Assembly: GCA_037783545.1 (NCBI GenBank)
Contig: JBBELK010000004.1
Coordinates: forward strand, 1,116,001 to 1,180,000
Reading direction: 5' to 3'
Length of the DNA stretch: 64,000 bases
Source of the DNA: Henricia sp. BOLD:AAB3569
Lineage: Eukaryota > Echinodermata > Asteroidea > Spinulosida > Echinasteridae
Part shown: positions 35,538 to 47,014 of the stretch, piece after piece
Layout: every line of letters begins with the position of its first letter
Numbering within the stretch: the first letter of the stretch is position 1
The notes under the pieces: model-generated
What the model saw: the letters and a program-made list of their open reading frames with translations, nothing else
Databases searched by the model: none
What the model was told of the DNA's origin: nothing
Made by a program: the position numbers and the translations under genes

Positions 35538-35777
35538 GGGTGCACCTCACTAAATAGAGTCCCCATAAGAAACAATGCTAAATTTCCAATATTAAACAAT
35601 CTTTTAAAAATACTTCGAACACTCACTGCGTCTCGAAGCATAAAAACGTAAGACACTCCTTGAAGTCTCATCTTTTTAATTCGGTTCAATTTTATTGGGG
35701 AAGTCCGTCACTTTAATCCACTAATTTCCGTTTGAAACAAAACCACATTTGGAAGAATGAAAATTGACAAACAATTT
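35538..35777 (+). mobile_element. Partial copy of the GGGTGCACACAAGTAAATAG element
   Basis: Starts GGGTGCACCTCACTAAATAG and follows 47406-47887 through CCCATAAGAAACAATGCTAA, TGAAGTCTCATC, CAATTTTAT and CTAATTTCC..TTGAAACAAAAC. More diverged than the copies at 47.4 and 63.7 kb, and its right end is missing. Confidence 0.6.
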
Positions 35778-36484
35778 TCGTGTTTGACAACAGCACAGAT
35801 CTGTCACTTGCAAGTTGCGGGTATCACGACCCCAAAAATTACAAAACGTAACATGCTGCTGGCGGTGGTGGGGTGCGTCCAACTACCCACACCCCCAGCC
35901 TATATATACGCCCCTGACGTCACGCGTCTTTTCATTTGTACATTTTATCACAAAAAAAGCAGTTATAGACCCTCGTTTTTTTATGACAATTTGAAATTCC
36001 TCTATAATGCAGTAGAATGTTATTACACTCCCAATCAGTTGTTGTTACTAATACTATAATGTAAATTTGTGCTATACATGTATTATCGGGTAGTGATATA
36101 TACGTTATATATTGGTTACTATACATTATCAGTTGTAACAACTTTGCAAACCAGGATCTGTCTGCTTTTTGGTAGACACACAAATATTAAAGACAGCTGC
36201 AAGTCGGAAAGTGCGTCATTCTGCAGGCCTGACGCATTAAAGGGCAGATGCAGTTTGGAGATCATATTCAGTTCAGTCAGACTAGAATGGGATCAACTTT
36301 CCTCAATGCGTTAGATTCACTCTCATTTTAGGATCATTCTATTTTCACGAGGTTTGGGTAAATTTTTGTGACAAAAATTGACCCAAGCCCAGCTACATTG
36401 TACGTTATTCATTATGTCCATTTAATGCAGAATGACTTGTTCTACTATAACCAAAGTACTTGCTTGAACCGGCCATTCAACACC

Positions 36485-36645
36485 GGCCAGCTCGGTGGTC
36501 GAGTGGTTTAAGACGTCTGCCTTGTTTGCAGGAGGTCGCGGGTTCGAGTCCCACCCGAGTACGCTGTGAAGTTTTACATAGCGTCTCGGGAAAGCACTAA
36601 GTATATACAGTGCCAATAATTACGTCGGGTAAGGGCAAAACAGAC
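36485..36645 (+). mobile_element. tRNA-derived SINE with long variable arm (Leu/Ser-like head)
   Basis: The head GTCGAGTGGTTTAAGACGTC gives an A box, and GGGTTCGAGTCCCACCCGAG a B box, with a 15-20 base variable arm between them as in tRNA-Leu or tRNA-Ser. The body CGTCTCGGGAAAGCACTAAG, GTGCCAAT and GTAAGGGCAAAA matches 54800-54955 and the tail at 26090. The downstream body and multiple copies argue against a functional tRNA gene. Confidence 0.65.
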
Positions 36646-39600
36646 CTTAATTAACAAAGTGCTTGCATCAAATTGTAACAAAACTATAGGCCTATACATC
36701 ACAAAATTGTACTTCTGAATTTCATTTTTGTTTTAACATTTTTATATGTTCATATATGCACATTTAATGATTGGAAAACTTAAAAAAACAGAAACAACAA
36801 CTTTATATAATTAAATAATAATGACTATAAACTGCCTTGTAGAAATTTCAGCCACATAGATGCAGTAGTACTTCAGAAAACATGACAACCAAAATTTACA
36901 TTTATTATCTACTCTTTGTTTCAGTTATATAGCCTACGCTTTGTTTTTCCTATATGGATTTATTTTGTTCTAGAGTACATCAGCACGAACAATTGCTCTT
37001 TGAAGTTGTTGATTTTTATGTTTTTTTAACAACATCTGTTGAAATATATCACCGAAACTGTTAACTATTTTATCCTGCTCCAAAACAAATCACGTTTGCG
37101 TCAATGTCATGGTAATAATGTTCGAGTAGCACCAAAAAGATTGAGCCTGCTACCATTAAAACTGCAAGGCCGTAGGCTGTGGAGAGGGGTGTCGGGGGAA
37201 GGACACCCCCTCGTCATTCCCAATCTGGAGCCAGATGTCCGCTCATTTTTTAGAGTGTACTTTGTGTGTATGACGTAATGCTTCTCCGTGACGTCAATGC
37301 TTCTTGTCATGACGTCATTGATTCCCACAAAGAGGAAATTTGTCAACTTCCCTCCCTCCTTTATCATACCAGCCTACGGGCCTGACTTCCACCCGCGCTG
37401 CAGATGAGCCTGCATGCGCGATCTCAGTGCGTGATAATCACGACTGGTGTTCACACTGATGAACTACGCACACTTCTGTACTGTCATGTGACAGTAGGTG
37501 GAATTTCCCGTTCGAGGAAAGAACGTTTACTGACTCATTTCCGCGCAACCCTTGTCCAATTTAGGATGACGTTCAAATTATACTGGATACTCTTTAGACT
37601 TCCAGATAAAACGGTAATTAAAGCTGTTTAAGGTCACGCGCGCGCTTCCGGTTCTCACATTTTAGTTCGGGTGTTGGCATTTTACCCCGGATTGGGTTGC
37701 GCGTTCTATCTTCTCATGTTAACTCGCCTTATAGAAAATAGGGCGCTATTGCCTGTTTAGGACTAAACAATATTAAGCCAGGCCTATTCAGTTCAGTCCG
37801 TAAATTTACATTGGCTATTCCTAGGATTACAATTGTTCATGTAGTCAATACGTAGGTTGATGAAGGTACATTCGAAAGTAATGTACAATGCCTGACAGTG
37901 ACACAGCGGTTCAAGGGTCTGGCGAGTTAACAAAATGCGACTACGAGATTCAATTAATGGCATTCCGGTTGTCATTACCTCCCCCTACAGACCTTTGGGT
38001 GTGAGAGTGCCGAGTTTCCTCTCCAAGGCTAAGGACTTTCTCCCGCTTCTATAAATCATGTCAACCGTTCCCTATAGCAACTGCGAGTCTGTGTATCAAA
38101 AATATGTGCCCTGAACAACATGAATTCCAATATAAGCAAAGCTTGCGCGGATCGTAAATTTCTTGATTTATGGCGGGCAAGCCAGACGAAAGCCTTCATT
38201 ACAAGTTCGCTTTGATGTTTGTGGTTACATCAGCCCAAAAGAATGTTAACTTGTCGATATGGTCCGGGAGGTATTATTTATGACTGACGAATTACTGGCA
38301 AACAAGATATTATACCCGCAATATTTGCTCAATATGGATTGGCATATGATACAGTGCAGGAACGGGCCACTCTGCAAGTTCTGGCATAACTTGGTTCATA
38401 GGCCTGGCGGAATAATCTACCCTCCTCCATGATCTACCTCAGGCCCAGTCTATGAATTGTAAAAGGGCATTACAAATGCTTATTTTGTGTTTCTCCTCCA
38501 CTCAACATTAATGTAAATATAAATTTATCGGTGTAAAACTTCATTTGAATGAGTGGAAATAAAATGAACTGAGGATGGTGTCATATTCGCCTTTCAATTG
38601 AACTTGTAATTTGATGATGCTTTGTTTTGGCATCTCAAAACTTAAGAAAATGCTAGAATTTAAACTTTGTTGTAAAGCCCGGCAACTTTTGTTACTTGTG
38701 CATTTTTCTGTGAGAGCCTTAGAAAACCGCCGCCCACATTTGCAAATTATCGGCCTATATCGGCCCACATACTAGAAAGGTGTGCGCTGAAACTTGGGAT
38801 GGGGGCCGGTCTGACTTTACACGAACGACCGGGACAAATCGAACTTCTTTGATTTGTTTTACTGGTTGGTCTGTAAATCGCGAATTAAGGTGTGCGGCGG
38901 GTAGGAGAAGTGACGTCACTACATGTATTTCTCAGGTTTGTTGTCCTATAAATGGTTCCCTAATGACTCATTTAACGACTTATCCACTTTAACGATGACG
39001 CCCCACTTTCGATTCGCCGCAATGAAAATAAAAACGGGGCAATATTTATGATCAAACGCCTGGGATTTCTTGTAAAAAGAATAAACAAAACATATAAATC
39101 TCCCTCGGTGGTTTCTGTCGTCACTTCTTTGGCCTGAGACTGATGAGATTGCGGTTTATGTTCGGTTACACGTCGTGGAGAATGTTGAGAGAATGAATAA
39201 GCGACCCACTGATAAAATGTTGCGTGAACAAACATGCCGACATGACCCGTAGGATTCATGTTAGTCACATGGTCCCTCGATACCATTCAACTTGAACATT
39301 AAAACACATTCCACGGACAGCCCAAATAATTGTATGGCCTGTCTGCTTGGTAACCTCAGTCAACTGCATGCATGAGTCTCTTGAGAATTTGTAACATTCT
39401 GGCGGATCAGAATTTATTACATTGTTTTGCAGGTAGATTGATATCTGTCAAATGCCGACTGCATTTAGTTTTGGTGTGGGTTACGTCACATACTTGGAGC
39501 ATGTTGTGCTTGCTTATGTTTACAGATGCTGTACGACACTGGTACAAAATTATTCTTCAAAAAAAAAATCACCAGCAATTTCATTAAAATTTCAATTCTT

Positions 39601-41074
39601 GATCAGAACAGGAGTTTGTTGAAAGGAGTGAAATTGTGGATAACAAAGCACTGATTGACCAATCAGGACCGTTTCGCTTGTTGTGTACGTTGGGTTATTG
39701 TACTGTATCGTTTATTTGAGTAAGGTTTTTTTTTTTTGAACATTGAAAATCCTGTATACGGGCCTTAATCATAACAAATACGAGGCACGCTTTGCAAAAT
39801 ACCACTTCAGTTATACTACTCTCCAATCATACCCATGCACTCGAGTCGTCCGAAGCCAAAAGGCGAGTCCGGCGATTCTACTTTGCTTTTTGCGCACATT
39901 CTATACTGGTGAAGTTATATTTTTGTGAAGTGATGTCATATTGTGCAGGAAAATGCAGAATCTGTTTTCTATTACCCAATATTTTCTCCTGGATGGGGTC
40001 CCCCTCGAGTACAGATGCGCATCTGTTGCCACTGGTGGTCTTCTTCCCTTATAACATTCTTGACCTCAAAACGGTGTTATTTTTAGCGTTGGCTGGAGTC
40101 ATATGATTATGAATCCAACTCAAAGGGTCAGTATTCAAGATATTCTTCCCTCTTTCGTCGAAGATGAAGTCCAGACGCAGATATAAATATAGGCCTATCA
40201 TGGTAAAAATTATAAATTCCAAATTCGCAACCAAAGTATAATTATCCGAACAAATTATTATCCGAACAAATTATTATCCGAACTCTAAATGCCTTCCCAA
40301 AACTGTGTATACAAGATATATAGGTCACAGTCTTATCCACTGACCGTAACCGTTGGTTATATATACATACAACACATTTCTCGAGATCAAAATTAAATTG
40401 AAAGGAGTGGTATATGTTTGACTTTTTTTGGCTAACCGCATCGCTCCACGGCCACCTCAGCTCATTTGAAGACAAAAAGTACCCCTGAAACATGCCTTGA
40501 AGAAATTTGAGGCAGAAAATGCCCAAGATAGACAATAATGTCAAAAGGTGTCTCTTTATAGACACTTGTCACTATTTGTTACCCTTGTGATGCTTGCATT
40601 ATCTCCTTAAAGCAGCCTTAAGTTTCGTACATTTCTTCCATTTTGACACAAGCAATATTTTGTAGCATAAATCGTACGAAGTGTCTCGGTTTCCAAATCT
40701 ACACCCTTTACCGTGGAGAGGAGACCCATATACTATACAGATAACAGATCACTGATACCAACACGCGACACGGCGTCTGTATATCAGACGACTCTGGGCA
40801 ACCTGGCTGTTTGACCCCAGCCAATTTCCGTCTATATGAAATTAATTTTCTGTGTAAGTGTCACTCAATTTACTGCGCTGAAAGATTCACTGCACGTGGG
40901 CAATGTTACAAATTGGGTTAAAGATATGGAAAAGACAAGCTTTCTATCTTTACCAACTTCGTTGACAGGTATTTGGGCAAATCCCTTTCAAGAAACATGC
41001 ACAGATGTACACGTGATCGAAGGGGGTATTTCCGTGGCATATGCCGAGTTATATCTACGAAGAAGAAGATGCAG

Positions 41075-41225
41075 TTTTAGAAGTGGGAGGAAAATCCCCA
41101 GAGAAATCCCCCAGGGGAAACCCACGCAGTCGGACTGCAAACCCAATCCACATACACGCCCCGGCCCGGGATCGAACCTGGGACGTCAGAGGTGAAAGGT
41201 GGGAAAAGAACCACCACGCCATTGC
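41075..41225 (-). mobile_element. tRNA-derived SINE (TGGATTGGGTTTGCAGTC family)
   Basis: On the minus strand: TGGCGTGGTGGTTCTTTTCC, CACCTCTGACGTCCCAGG, B box AGGTTCGATCCCGGG, then TGTGGATTGGGTTTGCAGTC and GACTGCGTGGGTTTCCCC. The 119-codon plus-strand frame overlapping it is not a gene. Confidence 0.7.
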
Positions 41226-42780
41226 AACCCGCACAGATCGGTTTTGATCGTGTGTACTTTGACATTTTCTCTAGATCTTTGATTTTAGCAGAGGGCGCCT
41301 TCGATGCAAATACGTGTACATGTCACATGGTCTACAGGTTGAGATTATTGTGATATATATCTAATGTACGAAATACGAGATACTCAAAGCTTTCCTTAAA
41401 CTACGTACGTACATCTACAACAACTAGCAAAGTATGGCATCGATGTGATACTCGATACATAAGTCTTCTGCCTCAGCGCTCGGTGTCCGAAATGCTTGAA
41501 ACAACGGCGAAAACGGTTAATGCACGTATTGGCTATGAGCACTAAGTGCCTTGCATCTTTTAGTGAAATTCCAATAAATTCAAGTGCCGATGCCATTTAA
41601 AATTCTAACAAACTCTGGTGTCGATGCAAAAAGCCACCAGAAAAAGCAAAAGATTCACCTTTAGTATATACAGGTATTCTATTATCTAATCAATGTATTC
41701 ATGCATATTTACGTAGGCCCACTCTTTCCAAACTTGGCCTAAATACGCGCATCTGAAGTGCACTGCAAACAGTAACCATGCACGATAAATGTTGGCATAA
41801 CGTCCAAACCTGTAGATCATTCAAGCCTCCAGGGAAAGTCAATGTAAATGTACCCACTTCTGCACTTTCAGCTGATCTCGAGCTCTCCTGTGTAAACTAT
41901 TCTATTTTTGAAGTAGGCCTACATGTGCGAACCATTGATAGGCTTGCTGTTTTTCTCGGACGTGGGTTTTTAAACGTCCCACCTTGTGGATACAGTGGCT
42001 TAAACTGCCAATCCAGGCGTTACTTGCAGATTTCTGAAAACCCATTTTCTTTATCCAAACCGTTTTATCAAAATAAACTTTCTGGAGATACACAGTCGGC
42101 GAAAAGGATCTTGCTAATTGCTAGGTCAGATTTGAGTGGCTGGACCGTCATAGGTCATTGACCCTATAAACACCGGGACATTCCAGACATTGGCGCTATT
42201 TTGGCGATATGACGTAGGCCTACATGTAGTTTTGTGGGGAAGAACGTATTAAGAGGACTTGACTGCTGGGAAAACACTAAATATTTCAACACATTCTACT
42301 AATACTATATCCAGTAATTTGAAGATAAAGGTGACCAGGTCTCGAAACAACTACCATTCGGTCGATTTGTGCTTTTGGCCTATGTAAACGTTCCATGGAA
42401 AACACAGTGTCGCGCAGCTCAGCATTCTGCATGGTATCACGTACGTTAATCACAACCTTAACATGCAGATCCAATTCTTGACAGATAATTAACCATTCTA
42501 CATCTTGTTGCTAGGTTTGTTTTCATTGGTCTGGGTCAACAAATTTCATTAGAGAACTGGGAATGCGTGGGGCTATGCACCTGTCAGTCAAATTTCAAAA
42601 TGGAAATTGGATTTCGGAATCCAGAACATTCGAAATGTTAAATGTCGTTCAAATAATGTCTGTTTCTATAAGGTTCGTAGAATGTTTGTGGTTGCCCAGC
42701 AGGTTCTAAGTGTCTTTTTATAAAACTCGGCAGGCTTCATCGTGAAACATGAACACAAGCCTAAACCAGCACGATTGTGT

Positions 42781-43455
42781 GGTGCTGTCTGCATGTGGGT
42801 TGGTGGGGGCGGGTGGGTGTCAGGCGACCCAACACACCACCCTCTGACTGTTTATGGTGCTGTCTGCATGTGGGTTGGTGGGGGCGGGTGGGTGTCAGGC
42901 GACCCAACACACCACCCTCTGACTGTTTATGGTGCTGTCTGCATGTGGGTTGGTGGGGGCGGGTGGGTGTCAGGCGACCCAACACACCACCCTCTGACTG
43001 TTTATGGTGCTGTCTGCATGTGGGTTGGTGGGGGCGGGTGGGTGTCAGGCGACCCAACACACCACCCTCTGACTGTTTATGGTGCTGTCTGCATGTGGGT
43101 TGGTGGGGGCGGGTGGGTGTCAGGCGACCCAACACACCACCCTCTGACTGTTTATGGTGCTGTCTGCATGTGGGTTGGTGGGGGCGGGTGGGTGTCAGGC
43201 GACCCAACACACCACCCTCTGACTGTTTATGGTGCTGTCTGCATGTGGGTTGGTGGGGGCGGGTGGGTGTCAGGCGACCCAACACACCACCCTCTGACTG
43301 TTTATGGTGCTGTCTGCATGTGGGTTGGTGGGGGCGGGTGGGTGTCAGGCGACCCAACACACCACCCTCTGACTGTTTATGGTGCTGTCTGCATGTGGGT
43401 TGGTGGGGGCGGGTGGGTGTCAGGCGACCCAACACACCACCCTCTAACTGTTTAT
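42781..43455. repeat. 75-bp minisatellite, nine nearly identical units
   Basis: Nine units of exactly 75 bp starting at 42781, each beginning GGTGCTGTCTGCATGTGGG and ending CCTCTGACTGTTTAT. The only change I see is one base in the ninth unit (CTCTAACTG). Because 75 is a multiple of three and the unit has no stop in several frames, it produces long open frames on both strands (251, 233 and 230 codons); these are artefacts. The near identity means recent expansion or strong homogenisation. Each unit has a G-rich strand with four G runs. Confidence 0.95.
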
Positions 43456-43574
43456 GTTTCATCTGCTGATGAATCGATGAATTTTTGCCATTTATAGTAA
43501 AATAAAATGTTCAGTGCTCGAAACAGTCTATTTATACCCATCCAACCCCACCATCGAATTTAAGGGAGAGAGGG

Positions 43575-43840
43575 TTGTTATCCATAACAACCCGGCAGAA
43601 TGCTGGCGTAAGTTGCGTGGCGCAAGCGGTTTACATGTAGGTCATGACTGCAGGTGGAAACCACCTGTGGTAGTTTCTCCCTTTAGCAAGGCGCTCAACC
43701 CAGTTGCTCCATCCTTCAGATGGGATGTGAAACCGTACGTATGCTCAGTACATTGTGTAATGCACTTCAAATATGTTTCGCATAGAGATGATGATCTCCC
43801 CGATGTCTCTGGCTTGGCTACCAAAAGCGCCAGAATCAGC
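43575..43840 (+). mobile_element. SINE-like repeat, degraded head
   Basis: Contains CCCTTTAGCAAGGCGCTCAA, TTGCTCCATCCTTCAGATGG and GGATGTGAAACCGTACG. These correspond in order to the GAGCAAGGCACTTAA, CCGTCCTTCGGAAGGGATG and TAAAGCCGT segments of the SINE at 28608-28990. A head with intact A and B boxes is not evident. The 128-codon frame across it is incidental. Confidence 0.5.
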
Positions 43841-45504
43841 TATTGCACGCATTTTCCGCATAATATTATACAGCACACCGTATGCGGGAAAGCCACTTAG
43901 TAGGCCTATAGTTTATTAATTTGTATGTGTGCGATTTTTGTTTTGTGTGTGTTTGGTGGGGTGGGGTGGGGATGGCGTAGAAGCGGCACCTCTGATGTTT
44001 CATTTGCCTTTAGTTTTTGGTCTCGGTAAATTTTAATTTATTAAATCTGACAAACAGCAGTACACGCAAATGGGGCGTTAGGGCCTTTAAGGGGTGCTAT
44101 TTGCACGTACCCTGGCACAGTTTTATATCTAAAGTGTTATTCCAGGATATTTTACCACCGGTGTCAGTTTTAGATTTAAAAACCACGTTTCCATAACAAT
44201 GTGGAGCTCTAGAGAAGGACACTTTACAGTTAAATCGTCAATTTATAGTATATATCGTCAATTTTTATTTCCCAACGGAAGCCGTTAGGGGTGACGTGAG
44301 GGACATCATTGGTTGAAGATAGGCCTACATTCCTTTCGCCTGCGGAGTATCCTGCCATAATGTGCACATAAATCTGACCTATATAGTTGAACTTTTACAA
44401 GATATTTATGTTTTCCATTTTTTTTTACATAAGGGATCGATAAACACATTTGCCTTAACGATTCACTGGTGTAACTATATTTCTAGTCATTTATCACTAA
44501 CTAGGTTTTCAGGGTCCGCTGGGTGCAAGGTTTTGACTGATTTCCCTAAATAGTCTCAAAATAGCAAGTGGAACATTCTGCACGCTATTTGGCCCGTTTT
44601 TTCCCGAGGATGCCTTGCCCCATATCGGAAGAACTTGTGCGACTGCATCTAATCGTTGACATATTGATCGTTTCCGCGAGTGCTCACACGCCATGGAGTT
44701 TTCGTCGTTAAAGCCGTATTATTCCAAAATTTGGGAATTTTTTTTTGGGGGGGGGGGGGGTGGTGGGGTGATAAAAGGCGCCGCCGAAGTGCAAAATGTC
44801 AAAATATGGCCCAGAAGTGGAATTTAATGATTTACACAAATATTCCTTCAAAATGTGTCGTTTGGCTGTACTTGTCCGACAATGCGTTTTGTTTTAGGAA
44901 CAAAATGTTCGTCCCATGCAGAAACTCATGTCTGGTCTCATTTCAGTTGATATTTGTTTTACGTAGTGCGCGGTACTATAGCCGTTAGCGGCTCAATTTA
45001 CACAACCATTTCGGCCCCATCAAAAACAAAAAAGGCGCAAAACCAATTTTTGGGGGATTGTATTTGCAGCCGGCAAATTGCGTATTCTGCCGCCGTAAAG
45101 TTATAGGCCTATGTCCTATTTCCTGTTTTTAACATTTCTCGTAATTAAATTTATACCAATTTTATTGAGCAAAAAAAGTGTTTAGTTGAAGAAATAAATT
45201 TTACTGGTTAATCAATTCCATAATTCGGATAATGTGCCTTTAATAGAATTGAGGGTGAAGGCAGCGTAAACAGGAACATGTCTGCTTCCACTTATATGCG
45301 ATAAGGCTGGATGACAATTTTATGAATTAGACGTTTGATAAACCTTTTCAGTCTGTGAAGCCCAGCTGCATGCCCGCAAGTGATGTTGTTGATCATTTTA
45401 TGGCATTTTGGCAACTAAGGTAATTATGCCATCCATTATGGTATTTAGCTTCAACTCTACTTTATTACCAGCTTAAGATGACGGACATGTATTTTTTTTA
45501 GAAG

Positions 45505-45625
45505 CGGGGAAAAAAATAAATCTCCTGGGGAAAACTCACGCATCCGAGTAGGGACTGCAAACCACATCCACATGCCCAGGAATCGAACGCGGGACGCCCG
45601 AAGTAAAAGGCGGGCAATTCACACA
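45505..45625 (-). mobile_element. tRNA-derived SINE (TGGATTGGGTTTGCAGTC family)
   Basis: On the minus strand: CTTTTACTTCGGGCGTCCCG, B box GCGTTCGATTCCTGG, TGTGGATGTGGTTTGCAGTC, CTACTCGGATGCGTGAG and TTTTCCCCAGGAGAT. It abuts the partial TTAA element at 45632, probably marking where the latter was interrupted. Confidence 0.65.
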
Positions 45626-45631
45626 AAACCA

Positions 45632-45795
45632 AATTCGTACGCAAAAATCCTTTGCCCAGTTTTCGGACAAAACGGCGGCGCCTGTAATTCATTCTTTGTG
45701 AAGTTCGTATCCGCTTTTCAGTGGGTCACATCTCTTGCTCTTTTTATAAAAATAATGTAGGAGTTGCAATTGTGTCTTAGATATACTTCTTTAAT
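45632..45795 (+). mobile_element. Right half of a TTAA-type MITE (copy of 7544-7951)
   Basis: Matches the right part of the 7.5 kb element: CTTTGCCCAGTT.TCGGACAA, AATTCATTCTTTGTGAA, TTTTCAGTGGGTCA and a terminal TATACTTCTTTAA. The left half is absent. Confidence 0.6.
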
Positions 45796-45878
45796 TTCAA
45801 ATTTATCAAATTTACAAAATATACCACCGTGTACGATCCGTGTACATACCGTCCAATCAATTACCGTTTTAAAATAGT

Positions 45879-46225
45879 ATAAAGAAAAAGTAAAAACTAA
45901 CCGTTTACCGATTTGTAATCTTTATAAAGAAAAAGGAAAAACAAACCCTTTACCAATTACCGTTTTTCAATCTTTAAAAAGGAAAAAGGAAAAACAAATC
46001 CTTTACTAAGTACCCTTTTTTAATCCGTAAAGCCAAAAAGGAAAAACAAACCCTTTACTGTTTTACCGTTTTTAGAATCTTTATAAAGAAAAAGGATAAA
46101 CAAACCCTTTACCGTTTGCCGTTTTAGAATCCATATATAGAAAAAGGAAAAACAAACCCATTACCGTTTACCGTTTTTAAATTTGTATTAAGAAAACAGG
46201 GAAACGTTACAAGTTACGGTATTCC
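45879..46225 (-). repeat. Tandem array of about 52-bp units, left arm
   Basis: Six to seven units of the type AAAGAAAAAGGAAAAACAAA, then CCCTTTACC, then ACCGTTTTT.AATC, each variable in detail. The array is the inverted, shorter counterpart of 50185-51050. Confidence 0.8.
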
Positions 46226-46639
46226 TTTTTTAAATGTGTATCCCGAAAGAACAAATATCAAATCGCTTTCCGTTTGTTCAGTTGAAATTTGTAAATAAAA
46301 ATAGCACACTTGTATTTGGTTCATTTTATTTGACTAAGACAAATAATAGAAAATGTTATTATTTATTTTATTTTCTTTTGTAACAAAAACGTAGCGAACT
46401 AAAAACTATGACAAAATATATGTACTGAAACAAAAAAGGAAAAAGGGTAACAGAAAAAGGAAACCCTTTACCAGTTAAGCGCAACGAAATCCGAGTGCGG
46501 CCGAGTTGTCAAAAGTGTCTCGGTTGTTTCCGGAAAAGAAAACTTTTTTTGTATCGTTGAGGGCGCGCGGGCCCGCTGCATTTTGGTGCGCACTCTATAC
46601 TTAGCAAGTTCAATTTTTTCTAGAAATTTTACAACAAAG

Positions 46640-46729
46640 ATGGAGACGTTCGTGCTCTTTAGAGGTAGCAAGAGATTGTCCCTGAGAGACGATGATATGA
46701 CAACGGGCAAAATAAGCCGCATTTTTCAG
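46640..46729 (+). other. Exon-like coding block in left arm of the foldback element
   Basis: ATG at 46640 opens 30 codons (beginning METFVLFRGSKRLSLRDDD) that end at CAG followed by a donor-like GTGCGT (46730). The same block, unbroken, lies in the right arm on the other strand (49668-49757). It looks like the first exon of the element's own gene. I do not recognise the family. Alone it is too short to be certain. Confidence 0.45.
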
Positions 46730-47014
46730 GTGCGTATACAGTAAAATTTTAATCAGAGGCCGGTTAATATCGTACAAGACATGAGACATGAGTCGAGTCA
46801 TGATTGACATTTACTTAGCTTAGGCCTAAGCCTTTAGGCGGGGGAGGGGGTGGGGGCGGGGGGGGGGGGGGGGGGGGTAATCAAATAGGGCACGCCCGTA
46901 GCCCCTAGTCTGCTGAATGAAAAAAGGAATTCCATGTACCATTTTTGTAAACATTGCTTTTGCATTTATTTATTTATTTATTTTATTTTTTACAACCTAG
47001 GCCGCCTAAGACTA

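Noticed and set aside
36485-36575. Possible tRNA-Leu or tRNA-Ser gene
   Set aside because: A and B boxes are present, but the sequence continues into a conserved SINE body also found at 54.8 and 26.1 kb, so it is a retroposon head.
42742-43497. Long open frames of 251, 233 and 230 codons on both strands
   Set aside because: They are produced by a 75-bp minisatellite whose period is a multiple of three; the translations are perfect 25-residue repeats with no start, splice or domain support.
43514-43900. 128-codon open frame
   Set aside because: Runs through a SINE-like repeat; no independent evidence of coding.
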